From Myxococcales bacterium (GTDB lineage: Bacteria > Myxococcota_A > Polyangia > Fen-1088), in assembly GCA_003161835.1 (NCBI GenBank), contig PMNO01000509.1, forward strand, positions 2,336 through 9,984: a DNA stretch of 7,649 nt, written 5' to 3'. Below, one piece after another: positions 1 to 7,352 of this stretch (position 1 is its first letter; each line of letters opens with the position of its first letter). Position numbers and translations under genes: made by a program. The notes below the pieces were generated by a model. That model was not told the origin of the DNA. It saw only the letters and a program-made list of their open reading frames with translations, and searched no databases.

Positions 1-10
1 TCATCCAATC

Positions 11-982
11 TTGCAAGCTTTACGGAAAACGGTGAATCGCCTAGGCTTCCGCCCCCAAGCCTTGCCGCGCAAGCCCTTTGACCCCAACGACGCTTCGGAT
101 TCCGACCATGTCCGGGCCAAGACCGTTGTCACGGCGATCAGCCGGATAACCGACCGTCCGCTTGGCAAGGAGGCCTGTCTGGTGGTCATCTATGGCGACG
201 AGCTGGGCAAGAAGTACAACCTCAATACTCCATCGGTCGTGATTGGGCGCTCGGGTAAATGCGATATCCAGATTGACCAGGAATCAATCTCCCGCAACCA
301 TTCCAAGCTCGTCAACACGGGCAAGTCGATCCTGGTGCGCGACCTCGGATCGACCAACGGCACCTATGTCAACGACGAGCCCATTGAAGAACACGTCCTG
401 CGCGACGGCGATCTCATCAAGATCGGACGCACCATCTTCAAGTTCCTCACCGGCGGCAACATCGAAAACGCCTATCACGAGGAAATCTACCGGTTGACGA
501 CAGTCGACGGACTGACCCAGATTTCCAACAAGCGCTTTTTCGTGGAGAACCTGGAACGCGAAATTGCCCGTGCGCATCGGTATCAACGGGCGTTGTCCCT
601 GGTGATGTTCGATCTCGACCACTTCAAGCGCATCAACGACACCTACGGCCATCTGGCTGGGGACTACGTCCTCAAGCAACTGGCCTCGGCGGTGAAACAG
701 AAAATTCGCCGCGAGGATATCTTCGCGCGCTACGGGGGCGAAGAATTCGCGATCATCCTGCCAGAGATTGCCCAGGCGGCGGCGCTGACCCTCGCGGAGA
801 AGGTCCGGCAGCTGGTCGAGGATCATGAATTTCGCTTCGAGAACACCCCGATCGATGTGACCATCTCGATGGGCGTGGCCGGCGTAAACAGCAACGTGCG
901 CGACGTCGACGCCCTGATCAAGCTCGCGGATGAACAGCTCTACGCGGCGAAGGCCGGCGGCCGCAACAAGGTCTTCGGCTAA
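11..982 (+). CDS. FHA-GGDEF diguanylate cyclase (5' end uncertain)
   Basis: Predicted to make cyclic di-GMP from two GTP, with an N-terminal phosphothreonine-binding FHA domain as input. The FHA domain spans about residues 55-148: GRS at 79-81, SRNH at 94-97 and GSTNGT at 113-118 are the usual phosphopeptide-contact motifs. The GGDEF domain spans about 160-323. It shows DGLT at 166-169, the metal-binding segment FDLDHFK from residue 200, and the active-site signature GGEEF at 242-246. RRED at 233-236 has the spacing of the RxxD inhibitory site for c-di-GMP, so product feedback is likely. No membrane segment is visible, so it should be cytosolic. The start is unsettled. The frame is open to the left edge, with TTG at 11, GTG at 32 (a weak GGA lies 5 nt upstream) and TTG at 62. 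Strong family-like sequence begins only near residue 38. It converges on the Ser/Thr kinase gene. Function is confident; the exact N-terminus is not. Confidence 0.93.
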   Translation: MQALRKTVNRLGFRPQALPRKPFDPNDASDSDHVRAKTVVTAISRITDRPLGKEACLVVIYGDELGKKYNLNTPSVVIGRSGKCDIQIDQESISRNHSKLVNTGKSILVRDLGSTNGTYVNDEPIEEHVLRDGDLIKIGRTIFKFLTGGNIENAYHEEIYRLTTVDGLTQISNKRFFVENLEREIARAHRYQRALSLVMFDLDHFKRINDTYGHLAGDYVLKQLASAVKQKIRREDIFARYGGEEFAIILPEIAQAAALTLAEKVRQLVEDHEFRFENTPIDVTISMGVAGVNSNVRDVDALIKLADEQLYAAKAGGRNKVFG

Positions 983-1001
983 TCGCGGTGGATGCGGAGA
1001 C

Positions 1002-1026
1002 GGCGCCCTATTTGAAATCGGGTGCC
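1002..1026. terminator. Possible shared hairpin between convergent genes
   Basis: The arms 1002-1008 (GGCGCCC) and 1020-1026 (GGGTGCC) can pair over 7 bp with one G-U. Inside them ATT (1010-1012) can pair with AAT (1016-1018) around a TGA loop. The hairpin covers the last codons and stop of the kinase gene and lies 20 nt after the stop of the cyclase gene. Neither strand has a T-run after it, so it is not a classical intrinsic terminator. It may act as a weak bidirectional or Rho-assisted terminator, or may simply be chance in GC-rich DNA. Confidence 0.35.
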
Positions 1027-2645
1027 AGAACGTCGTCGTCAAGGGGCGCGTTCGAAGCCTTGGGCCCGGGCGCGCTGGTCGCGGGGCTGGTCGGAGCCGC
1101 CACTGCCTTGCGCGACGACCATCCGGGGGGGCGGCGATAGAAGCCGGCGGGCGCACCGGGCAACACGGGCTTGTCCACGGAGCGCAAGGTCGCAAAAATC
1201 GGCGCCGGCAGATTGGGAACGATCAACATCATCTTGTCTTCGAAGCCCGGTTTGCGCAGCACGAATTGCACGGGAGCGTCGCTGTAAGGAATCTCCAACG
1301 AAAGAGGCGTGCGACCCAGCTCGCTGCCGTCATCGGCTCGGGTCACGATCGCGCCATCCGGATCGGACGAAAAATTGATCCGCACCGCGGACGGTGCCCG
1401 CGCCGGCGCCGCAGGCCCGTTCGACGCAGCCGCCATTCCCCCCGCGCGACGCGATTCATGTTTGGTCCGGCTGGCCATGACGATCGCCAGGCCCGCCAAC
1501 ACCATCCCGCCCATCAAGGTCAGGACAACTTTGCGTCCCGACTTGGGCGTGAGCGTACGGGGCTCCTGGAAGGGAACCACCTGACCCACGCCGTGCCGAA
1601 ACGTGGAGGGACCGAGCGTGGCTCGCCCGACCACTCCCGAGCCCGGATTGGTTCCAAAGTTGGCGGTCGAGTCAAAGGTCATATCGCGCCGGGCCATCGG
1701 CGCAGCCAGACGCGTCACCCCGGTCAGCTCGGCGGGCATTCCCACCGACGGAGCGCCTGCCAGATATCCCTCGGGATCCAGGAGGGCATCCCGAAATTCG
1801 TGCATGGTTTGGAATCGGTCTTCCCGATCCTTGGCCAACGCCTGGAACAGCACCATCTCCACCGATGCCGAGATCGCCGGATTGATCTTGCGCGCCGACG
1901 GGGCCTGATGGGTGATGTGCTTGACGATGATCTCTCCGTATCCCTCACCGCCAAAAGGGACCTTGCCGGTCAGCATTTCGAACAGGATGATTCCGAGGGA
2001 GTAGATGTCGGCGCGGTGATCGATCTGGACTTTGCCTTCCCCTTGCTCCGGGGACATGTAGTACGGCGTCCCCATGACCGATCCGGCGCGCGTCTTGTGC
2101 GTCACCTTTTCCTCGGTCTGAGTGAGCTTGGCCAGACCGAAGTCCAGCACCTTGACGAAGTCCGGATTTCCGCGCCGGGCGATGAGGAAGATGTTCTCTG
2201 GCTTGAGATCGCGATGAATAATCCCGTGATCGTGCGAGGCGCCCAGCGCGTCGGCGACCTGGGCCCCGATGGCCAACGCCCGGCTCTTGGAGAGGACAAT
2301 TTCGCGCTTCAAGCGATCGGCGAGCGATTCACCCTGGAGGTACTCCATGATGAAATAGAAATCGCCTTCGGCCGTGTTGCCGAAGTCGGCGATGTCCACG
2401 ATGTGCTCATGACCGATCTGATTGACGGCCTTCGCCTCCATGACGAAACGCGACACGACCTCAGGATTGCGCGCCAGCTCCGGATGGATGGCCTTCATCG
2501 CCACCTTCTTGCCGATGACCGGGTGCTCGCCCAGGTACACGACGCCCATGCCGCCTTCGCCCAACTTCGCCGTCAGCTTGTAGTTGCCGACGACCTGACC
2601 CACGTCGATCATGTGCGGAGCGCTAGTTGGAGCCGTCAATGTCAT
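1008..2645 (-). CDS. Hanks-type Ser/Thr protein kinase with TM segment and PEGA-like domain
   Basis: A 545-residue membrane-anchored Ser/Thr protein kinase. The kinase domain (about 22-290) looks active: glycine loop GEGGMG at 29-34, ATP lysine K51 in AMK, probable helix-C glutamate E70, HRD at 144-146 with D146 as catalytic base, N151, DFG at 168-170 and SPE at 198-200. The activation loop (171-197) carries T175, T177, T182, T185, S189 and T193, candidates for autophosphorylation. A Gly/Thr-rich linker (about 295-370) leads to one hydrophobic segment (about 372-391). A PEGA-like domain follows at about 423-487 (DPDGA, LGRTPLSL, LRKPGFE), then a Pro/Ala-rich tail. By analogy with similar kinases, the kinase part is cytoplasmic and the PEGA part periplasmic. 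The ATG at 2645 is used because it gives a full-length protein; an in-frame ATG at 2612 would remove 11 residues. Neither has a good Shine-Dalgarno. It is convergent with the FHA-GGDEF gene and is a plausible source of phosphothreonine for FHA proteins, but no direct link is shown. Confidence 0.95.
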   Translation of the reverse strand: MTLTAPTSAPHMIDVGQVVGNYKLTAKLGEGGMGVVYLGEHPVIGKKVAMKAIHPELARNPEVVSRFVMEAKAVNQIGHEHIVDIADFGNTAEGDFYFIMEYLQGESLADRLKREIVLSKSRALAIGAQVADALGASHDHGIIHRDLKPENIFLIARRGNPDFVKVLDFGLAKLTQTEEKVTHKTRAGSVMGTPYYMSPEQGEGKVQIDHRADIYSLGIILFEMLTGKVPFGGEGYGEIIVKHITHQAPSARKINPAISASVEMVLFQALAKDREDRFQTMHEFRDALLDPEGYLAGAPSVGMPAELTGVTRLAAPMARRDMTFDSTANFGTNPGSGVVGRATLGPSTFRHGVGQVVPFQEPRTLTPKSGRKVVLTLMGGMVLAGLAIVMASRTKHESRRAGGMAAASNGPAAPARAPSAVRINFSSDPDGAIVTRADDGSELGRTPLSLEIPYSDAPVQFVLRKPGFEDKMMLIVPNLPAPIFATLRSVDKPVLPGAPAGFYRRPPGWSSRKAVAAPTSPATSAPGPKASNAPLDDDVLAPDFK

Positions 2646-2690
2646 GGTCCAAGCAAAAAATCATGCGCGAAGTGAGGGCCCGCAGAGACG

Positions 2691-2719
2691 AATCTTGGCG
2701 CGGACATGTGCAAGTGCAA
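2691..2719 (-). promoter_or_regulatory. Candidate promoter of the kinase gene (weak)
   Basis: The minus strand of the 179 bp spacer upstream of the kinase has two adjacent copies of TTGCAC (2719-2714 and 2713-2708). The distal copy lies 17 nt from AAGATT (2696-2691). Read as -35 and -10 boxes, each matches the sigma-70 consensus at only 3 of 6 positions. They would give a leader of about 40 nt before the ATG at 2645. I looked for a sigma-54 pattern in the same stretch and found none with correct spacing. The spacer must hold a promoter if the kinase is transcribed independently, but this site is a guess. Confidence 0.2.
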
Positions 2720-2795
2720 ACGGCCACCACCAAATATGCATCGGTCTGTAAGCAAGTGTAGGAATACTAGTCTGATGTGGTCGCTGGCGCATCTG

Positions 2796-2818
2796 AAAAA
2801 AAGTCCCGGGTGACCAGG
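2796..2818 (-). terminator. Probable intrinsic terminator after the acyltransferase gene
   Basis: Read on the minus strand just after the acyltransferase stop codon, CCTGG (2818-2814) can pair with CCGGG (2809-2805) across the loop TCAC. This makes a 5 bp stem with one G-U pair. Two bases later there is a run of seven T (2802-2796). The stem is short, but the T-run is striking in this GC-rich sequence and its place at the end of the minus-strand gene run fits. It would separate that operon from the kinase gene downstream. Confidence 0.5.
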
Positions 2819-2824
2819 CCATGA

Positions 2825-3697
2825 TTATCCGAATAATATCGAGCGTCTATGTGTCAGTATGTCGGTGATTAGTGCGTCGATGCGATCTCGAACCCGCTCC
2901 GCTGTTTCGGTCACGGCCGTGGACGTCCCTTTGCCCTCTGCCGAGGGTACCCGAATCTCTTCGCCAATCTGGATAGTCCACTTCGTCGGCATCGGCAGTA
3001 AACCTAAGGGCCCAAGCAGGGGAAAAGTGGGAGTGATGGGGATGTAGGGGAGGCCCAGTGGTTTTGCCAGCGTCGTGACCTTGGCCAGCACGGGGTGAAT
3101 CTCTTCGGCACCCACGATGGCGACGGGAATGATGGGAACTCCCGTCTCCGCGGCCAGCCGCGCGAAGCCGCCGCGTCCAAACTGCTCCAGCCGGTACCTC
3201 TGTCGATACAGCTTGCCAACGCCCCGTAGACCCTCGGGGAAGACGCCGACCAATTCGCCGGCATTCAACAGATCGCGCGCGAAACCGGAGGCGGCGCGGA
3301 CACCTCCCAGCCGCGCCACCACCTGCGACATCCAGGGGGATCGAAATGCGAAGTTCGCCACCAGGGTACGGAGCCTGCGGTGGTCCGGATGCTCGCGGTG
3401 GATGCCGTGAATCAGCATCGCTCCATCGTACGGTACGCCACCGGAATGATTTGCGACCAGCAGCGCGGCTCCCGTCGCGGGAACGTTCTGGATGCCCAGC
3501 AGCCGCACCCGGAAATACTTCGCATAGATGAAATCCAGCAAGGGAGCGAGCTGCTCGAGGAATCTCGGATCGTGCCCGTGGTCCGCGGCCTGATCGGGCG
3601 GAATCGTGGCCGGGTCATATCCGGCCCGCATGGCCGCGTAGAGCGTGCTGAGCGCCGAACCGAATGACGGTGGATCGCCGGGATCGGGTGGGTTCAC
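2825..3697 (-). CDS. PlsC-like lysophospholipid acyltransferase family protein
   Basis: A 290-residue protein of the glycerolipid acyltransferase (PlsC/LPLAT) superfamily, expected to move a fatty acyl chain to a lipid acceptor at the inner membrane face. The acceptor cannot be told from sequence. VANHSGG (from residue 81) followed by D91 forms the catalytic His/Asp block (H84, D91), spaced H-x6-D rather than the classical H-x4-D of PlsC. GVFPEGLRG (151-159) is the substrate-binding FPEG motif, and GVPIIPVAIVGAEE (186-199) is the typical following strand region. The subgroup closest in style is the MGAT/TMEM68-like one. The start is GTG at 3697, which overlaps the TGA of the upstream synthase gene as GTGA, a standard coupling arrangement. 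The frame stays open to an ATG at 3964, but those 89 extra codons give Arg-rich sequence that overlaps the well-conserved end of the synthase, so I reject them. It is the last gene before the terminator at about 2800. Confidence 0.88.
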   Translation of the reverse strand: MNPPDPGDPPSFGSALSTLYAAMRAGYDPATIPPDQAADHGHDPRFLEQLAPLLDFIYAKYFRVRLLGIQNVPATGAALLVANHSGGVPYDGAMLIHGIHREHPDHRRLRTLVANFAFRSPWMSQVVARLGGVRAASGFARDLLNAGELVGVFPEGLRGVGKLYRQRYRLEQFGRGGFARLAAETGVPIIPVAIVGAEEIHPVLAKVTTLAKPLGLPYIPITPTFPLLGPLGLLPMPTKWTIQIGEEIRVPSAEGKGTSTAVTETAERVRDRIDALITDILTHRRSILFG

Positions 3698-4659
3698 GTT
3701 GACGACCCGCGATGACCGAGCCTTGCGAGGGCGGCCACGAAATCCGCCGGCGGCTCGGCGGCGAAATCCACGCGCGCACCGCCGACCGGATGATCGAACC
3801 CCAGGGTAGTGGCGTGCAGCATCAGGCGTTCCGAGGGCAACGGATGCCCGCCACCGCCGACCAAGTCCCGGGTGTAGACGCTGTCTCCGACCACAGGATG
3901 ACCCGACTCGGCCAGGTGAATCCGGATCTGATGGGTACGACCGGTTTCGAGCCTGATCCGACAATAGGTCGCGAGCGGCAGTCGCCCCAGCACCTCGACG
4001 TGCGTCACCGCGTGCTGACCCTGCGTCTGGTCACGCGTCGAGCCCCGCAGTCCGTCGCCGCGATCGGGAATCAAACGCGACTCGATGCGGCCCCCCGGGA
4101 CCACGCCATGGGCAACCGCGAGATAGGCACGCGTGGCCAGGTGGCGCTGAAAGATTTGGTGCAGTCCCCGCTCGCCGAGGCGCGTTTTCGCGAAACATAG
4201 AAGCCCCGACGTTTCCTTGTCCAGGCGGTGCACGGTGTAAAGGGGCGTGGTCGTGGCTCGCCGATGCCGCGCGCGCCAGTGGGCCCGGATCAGATCGAGC
4301 GCGGTGCCCGTCTCCTTGCGTTCATACGGGACGCTCGTCACACCCGCGGGCTTCTCGATCACGATCAGGTGCGCGTCCTCGAAGACGATCCGAAACCCCG
4401 CGACTTCTTCGCGGGGGCGGGGCGCCGCCATGTCGACGGTCAGCGCCGCATCGCGCGGGATCCGTACCGCCGGATCCAACGCCAGGGCGCCGTTCACACG
4501 GACCTTACCGGTCGCGCACAGTCGGCGGACGGCGTTCCAACTTTGTCCCGGCAAGCGAACGCGCAGGGCAGCCGCCAGGGTCATGTCCAGGCCGGGTTCG
4601 TGCGGGGTCGGCCCAGATACCGCGGCCCCCGCCGCGGAGGCATGATTCCGTTCAACCAC
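3694..4659 (-). CDS. RluA-family RNA pseudouridine synthase with S4 domain
   Basis: A 321-residue enzyme that isomerises uridine to pseudouridine in structured RNA, in the RluA/RluC/RluD family. The exact rRNA or tRNA target is not determinable here. An S4-type RNA-binding domain covers about 25-78 (RRLCATGKVRVNG at 45-57). The catalytic domain has IEKPAGVTSVPY (101-112), the family signature HRLDKETSG at 144-152 with catalytic D147, LETGRTHQIRIHLA (237-250) with GHPVVGD (253-259), and RLMLHATTLGFDHP (278-291). Length is normal for the family. The chosen start is GTG at 4659, which overlaps the end of alaS by 8 nt. A downstream ATG (residue 26) would still precede the S4 domain and remains possible. 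Neither start has a clear Shine-Dalgarno, so translation may be coupled to alaS. Its stop overlaps the acyltransferase GTG. Confidence 0.93.
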   Translation of the reverse strand: MVERNHASAAGAAVSGPTPHEPGLDMTLAAALRVRLPGQSWNAVRRLCATGKVRVNGALALDPAVRIPRDAALTVDMAAPRPREEVAGFRIVFEDAHLIVIEKPAGVTSVPYERKETGTALDLIRAHWRARHRRATTTPLYTVHRLDKETSGLLCFAKTRLGERGLHQIFQRHLATRAYLAVAHGVVPGGRIESRLIPDRGDGLRGSTRDQTQGQHAVTHVEVLGRLPLATYCRIRLETGRTHQIRIHLAESGHPVVGDSVYTRDLVGGGGHPLPSERLMLHATTLGFDHPVGGARVDFAAEPPADFVAALARLGHRGSST

Positions 4660-7309
4660 GGATCAATTCGTACACGCGATCGAGCGCGCCCTCGAGTCGT
4701 TCGGGATGTGACCCTCCGCCTTGCGCCATGTCCGGGCGCCCGCCACCCTTGCCCCCCAATTCCTTGGCCACCTCACCGACGATCTTGCCGGCGCTGAAAC
4801 GCGCGACCAGATCAGCGGTCACCATCGCCACCAATGCGATCTTGTCGCCTTCCACGCCCGCGAGCACGATCACCGCGGAACGCAGCTTGTCTCGCAGTTG
4901 ATCGGCCACGTCCCGGAGCGCCTTCGGATCTGCGACGTCCGCGCGGGCGGCCAGGACCGTCACGCCGCCAACGTCGCGCGCTTCGGCGGCCAAATCGCGG
5001 CCTCCCCCCGAGGCGAGCTTGCGCTTCAGCTTTTCGATTTCCTTATCCCGTTCGCGCAGGTCGGCCTGCAACCGTTCCACGCGCTTTGCGACATCGAACG
5101 GTGATGCCCGGAGACTATCGCCCGCCGCTTCCAGTTCGGCCTCCATGCGGTGGACGTGGGCCACGGCCCCGGCACCGGTGACGGCCTCGATCCGCCGGAC
5201 TCCTTGGGCAACCCCCGTTTCCTCCGTGATCTTCAAGAACGCGATGTCTCCCGTGCGCGCGACGTGAGTACCCCCGCAAAATTCCTTCGAATCAGCCATG
5301 GTCACGACCCGCACCGTGTCGCCGTATTTTTCGCCGAAGAAAGCGATCGCCCCCGCCTTTTTGGCTTCGGCGATGGCCAACACCTCGGTGTTCGCCGCGA
5401 CGTTGGCGCGAATGCGCGCGTTGACCAAATCCTCGATCTGCTGCCGCTGGGCGGCGGTGAGGGGCGCGAAATGCGAAAAGTCAAAGCGCAGACGATCGGC
5501 TGCCACCAACGAGCCCTTTTGCGCGACGTGATCTCCGAGCACGTGGCGCAATGCCCAGTGCAACAGGTGGGTCCCCGAATGGTTGCGGCGAATGGCGTCC
5601 CGGCGCTCTTCGTCGACGATGAGGTCGACGGTGTCCCCGACCCGCAGGGTTCCTTCAGTCAGCGCGCCCGAGTGAACGTACAACGTCGAGAGCGGGCGTT
5701 TGACCTCCGCGACGCGCATCGTCCCCGGTCCCCCCGCCCCCACCACTCGGAGCGTCCCCGCGTCTCCCATCTGGCCGCCCTGTTCACCGTAAAACGGGGT
5801 GGACTCCACGACCACCGCGACCGTGGCGGAAGGTTGGGTCACTGATTCCACCGGTTGGCCCGCGACCAACAGCGCGGTGACACGCGACGACGCGCGGGTG
5901 GTGTCGTAGCCGACGAAGGCCGTCGGCCCCACCTTTTCACCGACGGACTTGAAGACGCTTTCGATCTCCGACTCGCCTGAGCCCTGGAAATCCCCACGGT
6001 TGCGCTGCTCGGACATCGCGGTCTCGAACCCGGCCTCATCCACCTCCCAGCCGCGGCGGCCCGCCACGACCCGGGTGAGATCCAGCGGGAACCCGAAGGT
6101 GTCGTACAGCTTGAACGCCAACGCGCCCGAAACCTGGCCAGCCTCGGCGCCCATCTCCTGGTCCAAGATCTTCAGACCGCGATCCAGGGTCTCGCGAAAC
6201 CGACGCTCCTCCTGCTCGCTCACTTCGCGAATGACGCCGCGCCGCTCGACCAACTCGACATATACCCCGCCCATGGTGGCGATGACGCTGTCCACCAGCC
6301 CCACCAGAAACGGCTCGCGAATACCCAGGAGCCAGCCGTGATACACGGCGCGCCTCATGATGCGCCGAAGAACGTATTCCCTCCCGGTCTTCTCGGGGAA
6401 TACCCCGTCAGCGATCAGAAACGCGGTCGCGCGCGCGTGGTCGGCGATGGCCCTCATCGAGGCTGCGGGGCCGGCGTAGTCGGTGGCCACGAAGGGCTTC
6501 TTCGCCAGGGCGCTCGCCTGATCGATGAGGGGCCGCAACAGATCGGTTTCATAGTTCGACCGCACCCCTTGCAAGACCGCGCACAATCGTTCCAGCCCCA
6601 TCCCGGTGTCGACGGAGGGGCGGGGCAGCGCACGTCGCTCCTGTCCGCGCACTTGCTCGAATTGCATGAAGACCAAGTTCCAGATCTCGATCCACCGATC
6701 GCAGTCGCAGGCCGGGCCTTGGCACGCACGGCCAGCGGCCACTTCGGCGCAGGGGATATCATCCCCTTGGAAGTAGTGAATTTCGCTGCACGGCCCGCAA
6801 GGACCGGTGTCCCCCATCGCCCAGAAATTGTCTTTGTCACCCAGTCCGACCACCCGATCGTCGCCGATGCCCGCGATCTTCTTCCACAGCTGGCGGGCCT
6901 CGTCGTCGGAATGGTGAACCGTGTAGATCAGGCGTCCGGGATCGATGGCGTAGGTCTTGGTCAGGAGCTCGAAGGCAAATGCGATGGCGTCAGCCTTGAA
7001 ATAGTCTCCAAATGAAAAATTGCCCAGCATCTCGAAGAACGTGTGGTGACGGGCGGTCCGACCCACATTTTCCAGATCGTTGTGTTTCCCCCCCGCCCTG
7101 ACGCACTTTTGGGTGCTCGTGGCGCGCGATCGGGCGCGACTGGCCTGGCCCGTGAAGACATCCTTGAACTGCACCATCCCGGCGTTCGTGAACAGGAGCG
7201 TCGGATCGTTGCCGGGGACCAGCGAAGAGCTCGCAACCTCCTCGTGGCCGCGGGAGGCGAAGAAATTCAGGAACTGGCGACGAACGATTTCAGATGTGGG
7301 CGACGACAT
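4652..7309 (-). CDS. alaS: Alanyl-tRNA synthetase
   Basis: An 885-residue class II enzyme that charges tRNA-Ala with alanine and hydrolyses mischarged Ser/Gly-tRNA-Ala; E. coli AlaRS is about 876 residues. The aminoacylation core shows CVRAGGKHNDLENVGR (69-84), RHHTFFEMLGNFSFGDYF (87-104, motif 2 region), NFWAMGDTGPCGPCSE (161-176) and DTGMGLERL (234-242, motif 3). The editing domain has HSGTH (H577, H581) and CGGTH (C678, H682), the zinc-binding quartet. A charged coiled-coil stretch (about 740-768) precedes the C-Ala domain (about 770-885) with GGKGGGRPDMAQGGG (852-866). The ATG at 7309 is chosen because AlaRS-like sequence starts there; an upstream in-frame ATG at 7420 would add 37 atypical residues overlapping pilT. 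The start has six C immediately upstream rather than a Shine-Dalgarno. Oddities: K307 at the expected G3:U70-recognition Asn, and a Cys-rich segment at 187-203. Confidence 0.98.
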   Translation of the reverse strand: MSSPTSEIVRRQFLNFFASRGHEEVASSSLVPGNDPTLLFTNAGMVQFKDVFTGQASRARSRATSTQKCVRAGGKHNDLENVGRTARHHTFFEMLGNFSFGDYFKADAIAFAFELLTKTYAIDPGRLIYTVHHSDDEARQLWKKIAGIGDDRVVGLGDKDNFWAMGDTGPCGPCSEIHYFQGDDIPCAEVAAGRACQGPACDCDRWIEIWNLVFMQFEQVRGQERRALPRPSVDTGMGLERLCAVLQGVRSNYETDLLRPLIDQASALAKKPFVATDYAGPAASMRAIADHARATAFLIADGVFPEKTGREYVLRRIMRRAVYHGWLLGIREPFLVGLVDSVIATMGGVYVELVERRGVIREVSEQEERRFRETLDRGLKILDQEMGAEAGQVSGALAFKLYDTFGFPLDLTRVVAGRRGWEVDEAGFETAMSEQRNRGDFQGSGESEIESVFKSVGEKVGPTAFVGYDTTRASSRVTALLVAGQPVESVTQPSATVAVVVESTPFYGEQGGQMGDAGTLRVVGAGGPGTMRVAEVKRPLSTLYVHSGALTEGTLRVGDTVDLIVDEERRDAIRRNHSGTHLLHWALRHVLGDHVAQKGSLVAADRLRFDFSHFAPLTAAQRQQIEDLVNARIRANVAANTEVLAIAEAKKAGAIAFFGEKYGDTVRVVTMADSKEFCGGTHVARTGDIAFLKITEETGVAQGVRRIEAVTGAGAVAHVHRMEAELEAAGDSLRASPFDVAKRVERLQADLRERDKEIEKLKRKLASGGGRDLAAEARDVGGVTVLAARADVADPKALRDVADQLRDKLRSAVIVLAGVEGDKIALVAMVTADLVARFSAGKIVGEVAKELGGKGGGRPDMAQGGGSHPERLEGALDRVYELIRG

Positions 7310-7352
7310 GGGGGGCGAAAGCGTAGCACTACCGACCGGCGGACGGAGCGGG
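7310..7352 (-). other. Short pilT-alaS intergenic spacer
   Basis: This 43 nt spacer has no recognisable promoter boxes, terminator hairpin with T-run, or Shine-Dalgarno. On the minus strand it ends in six C directly before the alaS ATG. The lack of a terminator and the short length suggest that alaS is read through from pilT, though a weak promoter inside pilT, outside my ability to judge, could also serve alaS. Confidence 0.45.

Noticed and set aside
284..1195. A 303-codon minus-strand frame opposite the diguanylate cyclase gene
   Set aside because: It is a shadow of the FHA-GGDEF gene, has no recognisable motif, and would also overlap the end of the kinase gene.
930..2675. A 581-codon plus-strand reading frame lying opposite the kinase gene
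   Set aside because: The opposite strand carries a full set of kinase motifs. This frame gives Arg/His/Gly-rich sequence with no recognisable domain, as is common for frames opposite real genes in GC-rich DNA.
2700..2735. A sigma-54-like promoter around TGG and TTGC on the minus strand
   Set aside because: No GG and GC pair has the required 10 nt spacing; the nearest options are 6, 9 or 12 nt apart.
3698..3964. N-terminal extension of the acyltransferase to an ATG at 3964
   Set aside because: The extra 89 codons are low-complexity Arg-rich sequence inside the conserved end of the pseudouridine synthase. The GTG at 3697 overlaps the upstream stop codon in the usual GTGA form.
5150..5845. A 231-codon plus-strand frame, and similar ones at 4228-4797 and 6338-7015
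   Set aside because: All lie opposite alaS or the synthase gene and show no protein-family motif, so they are composition artefacts.
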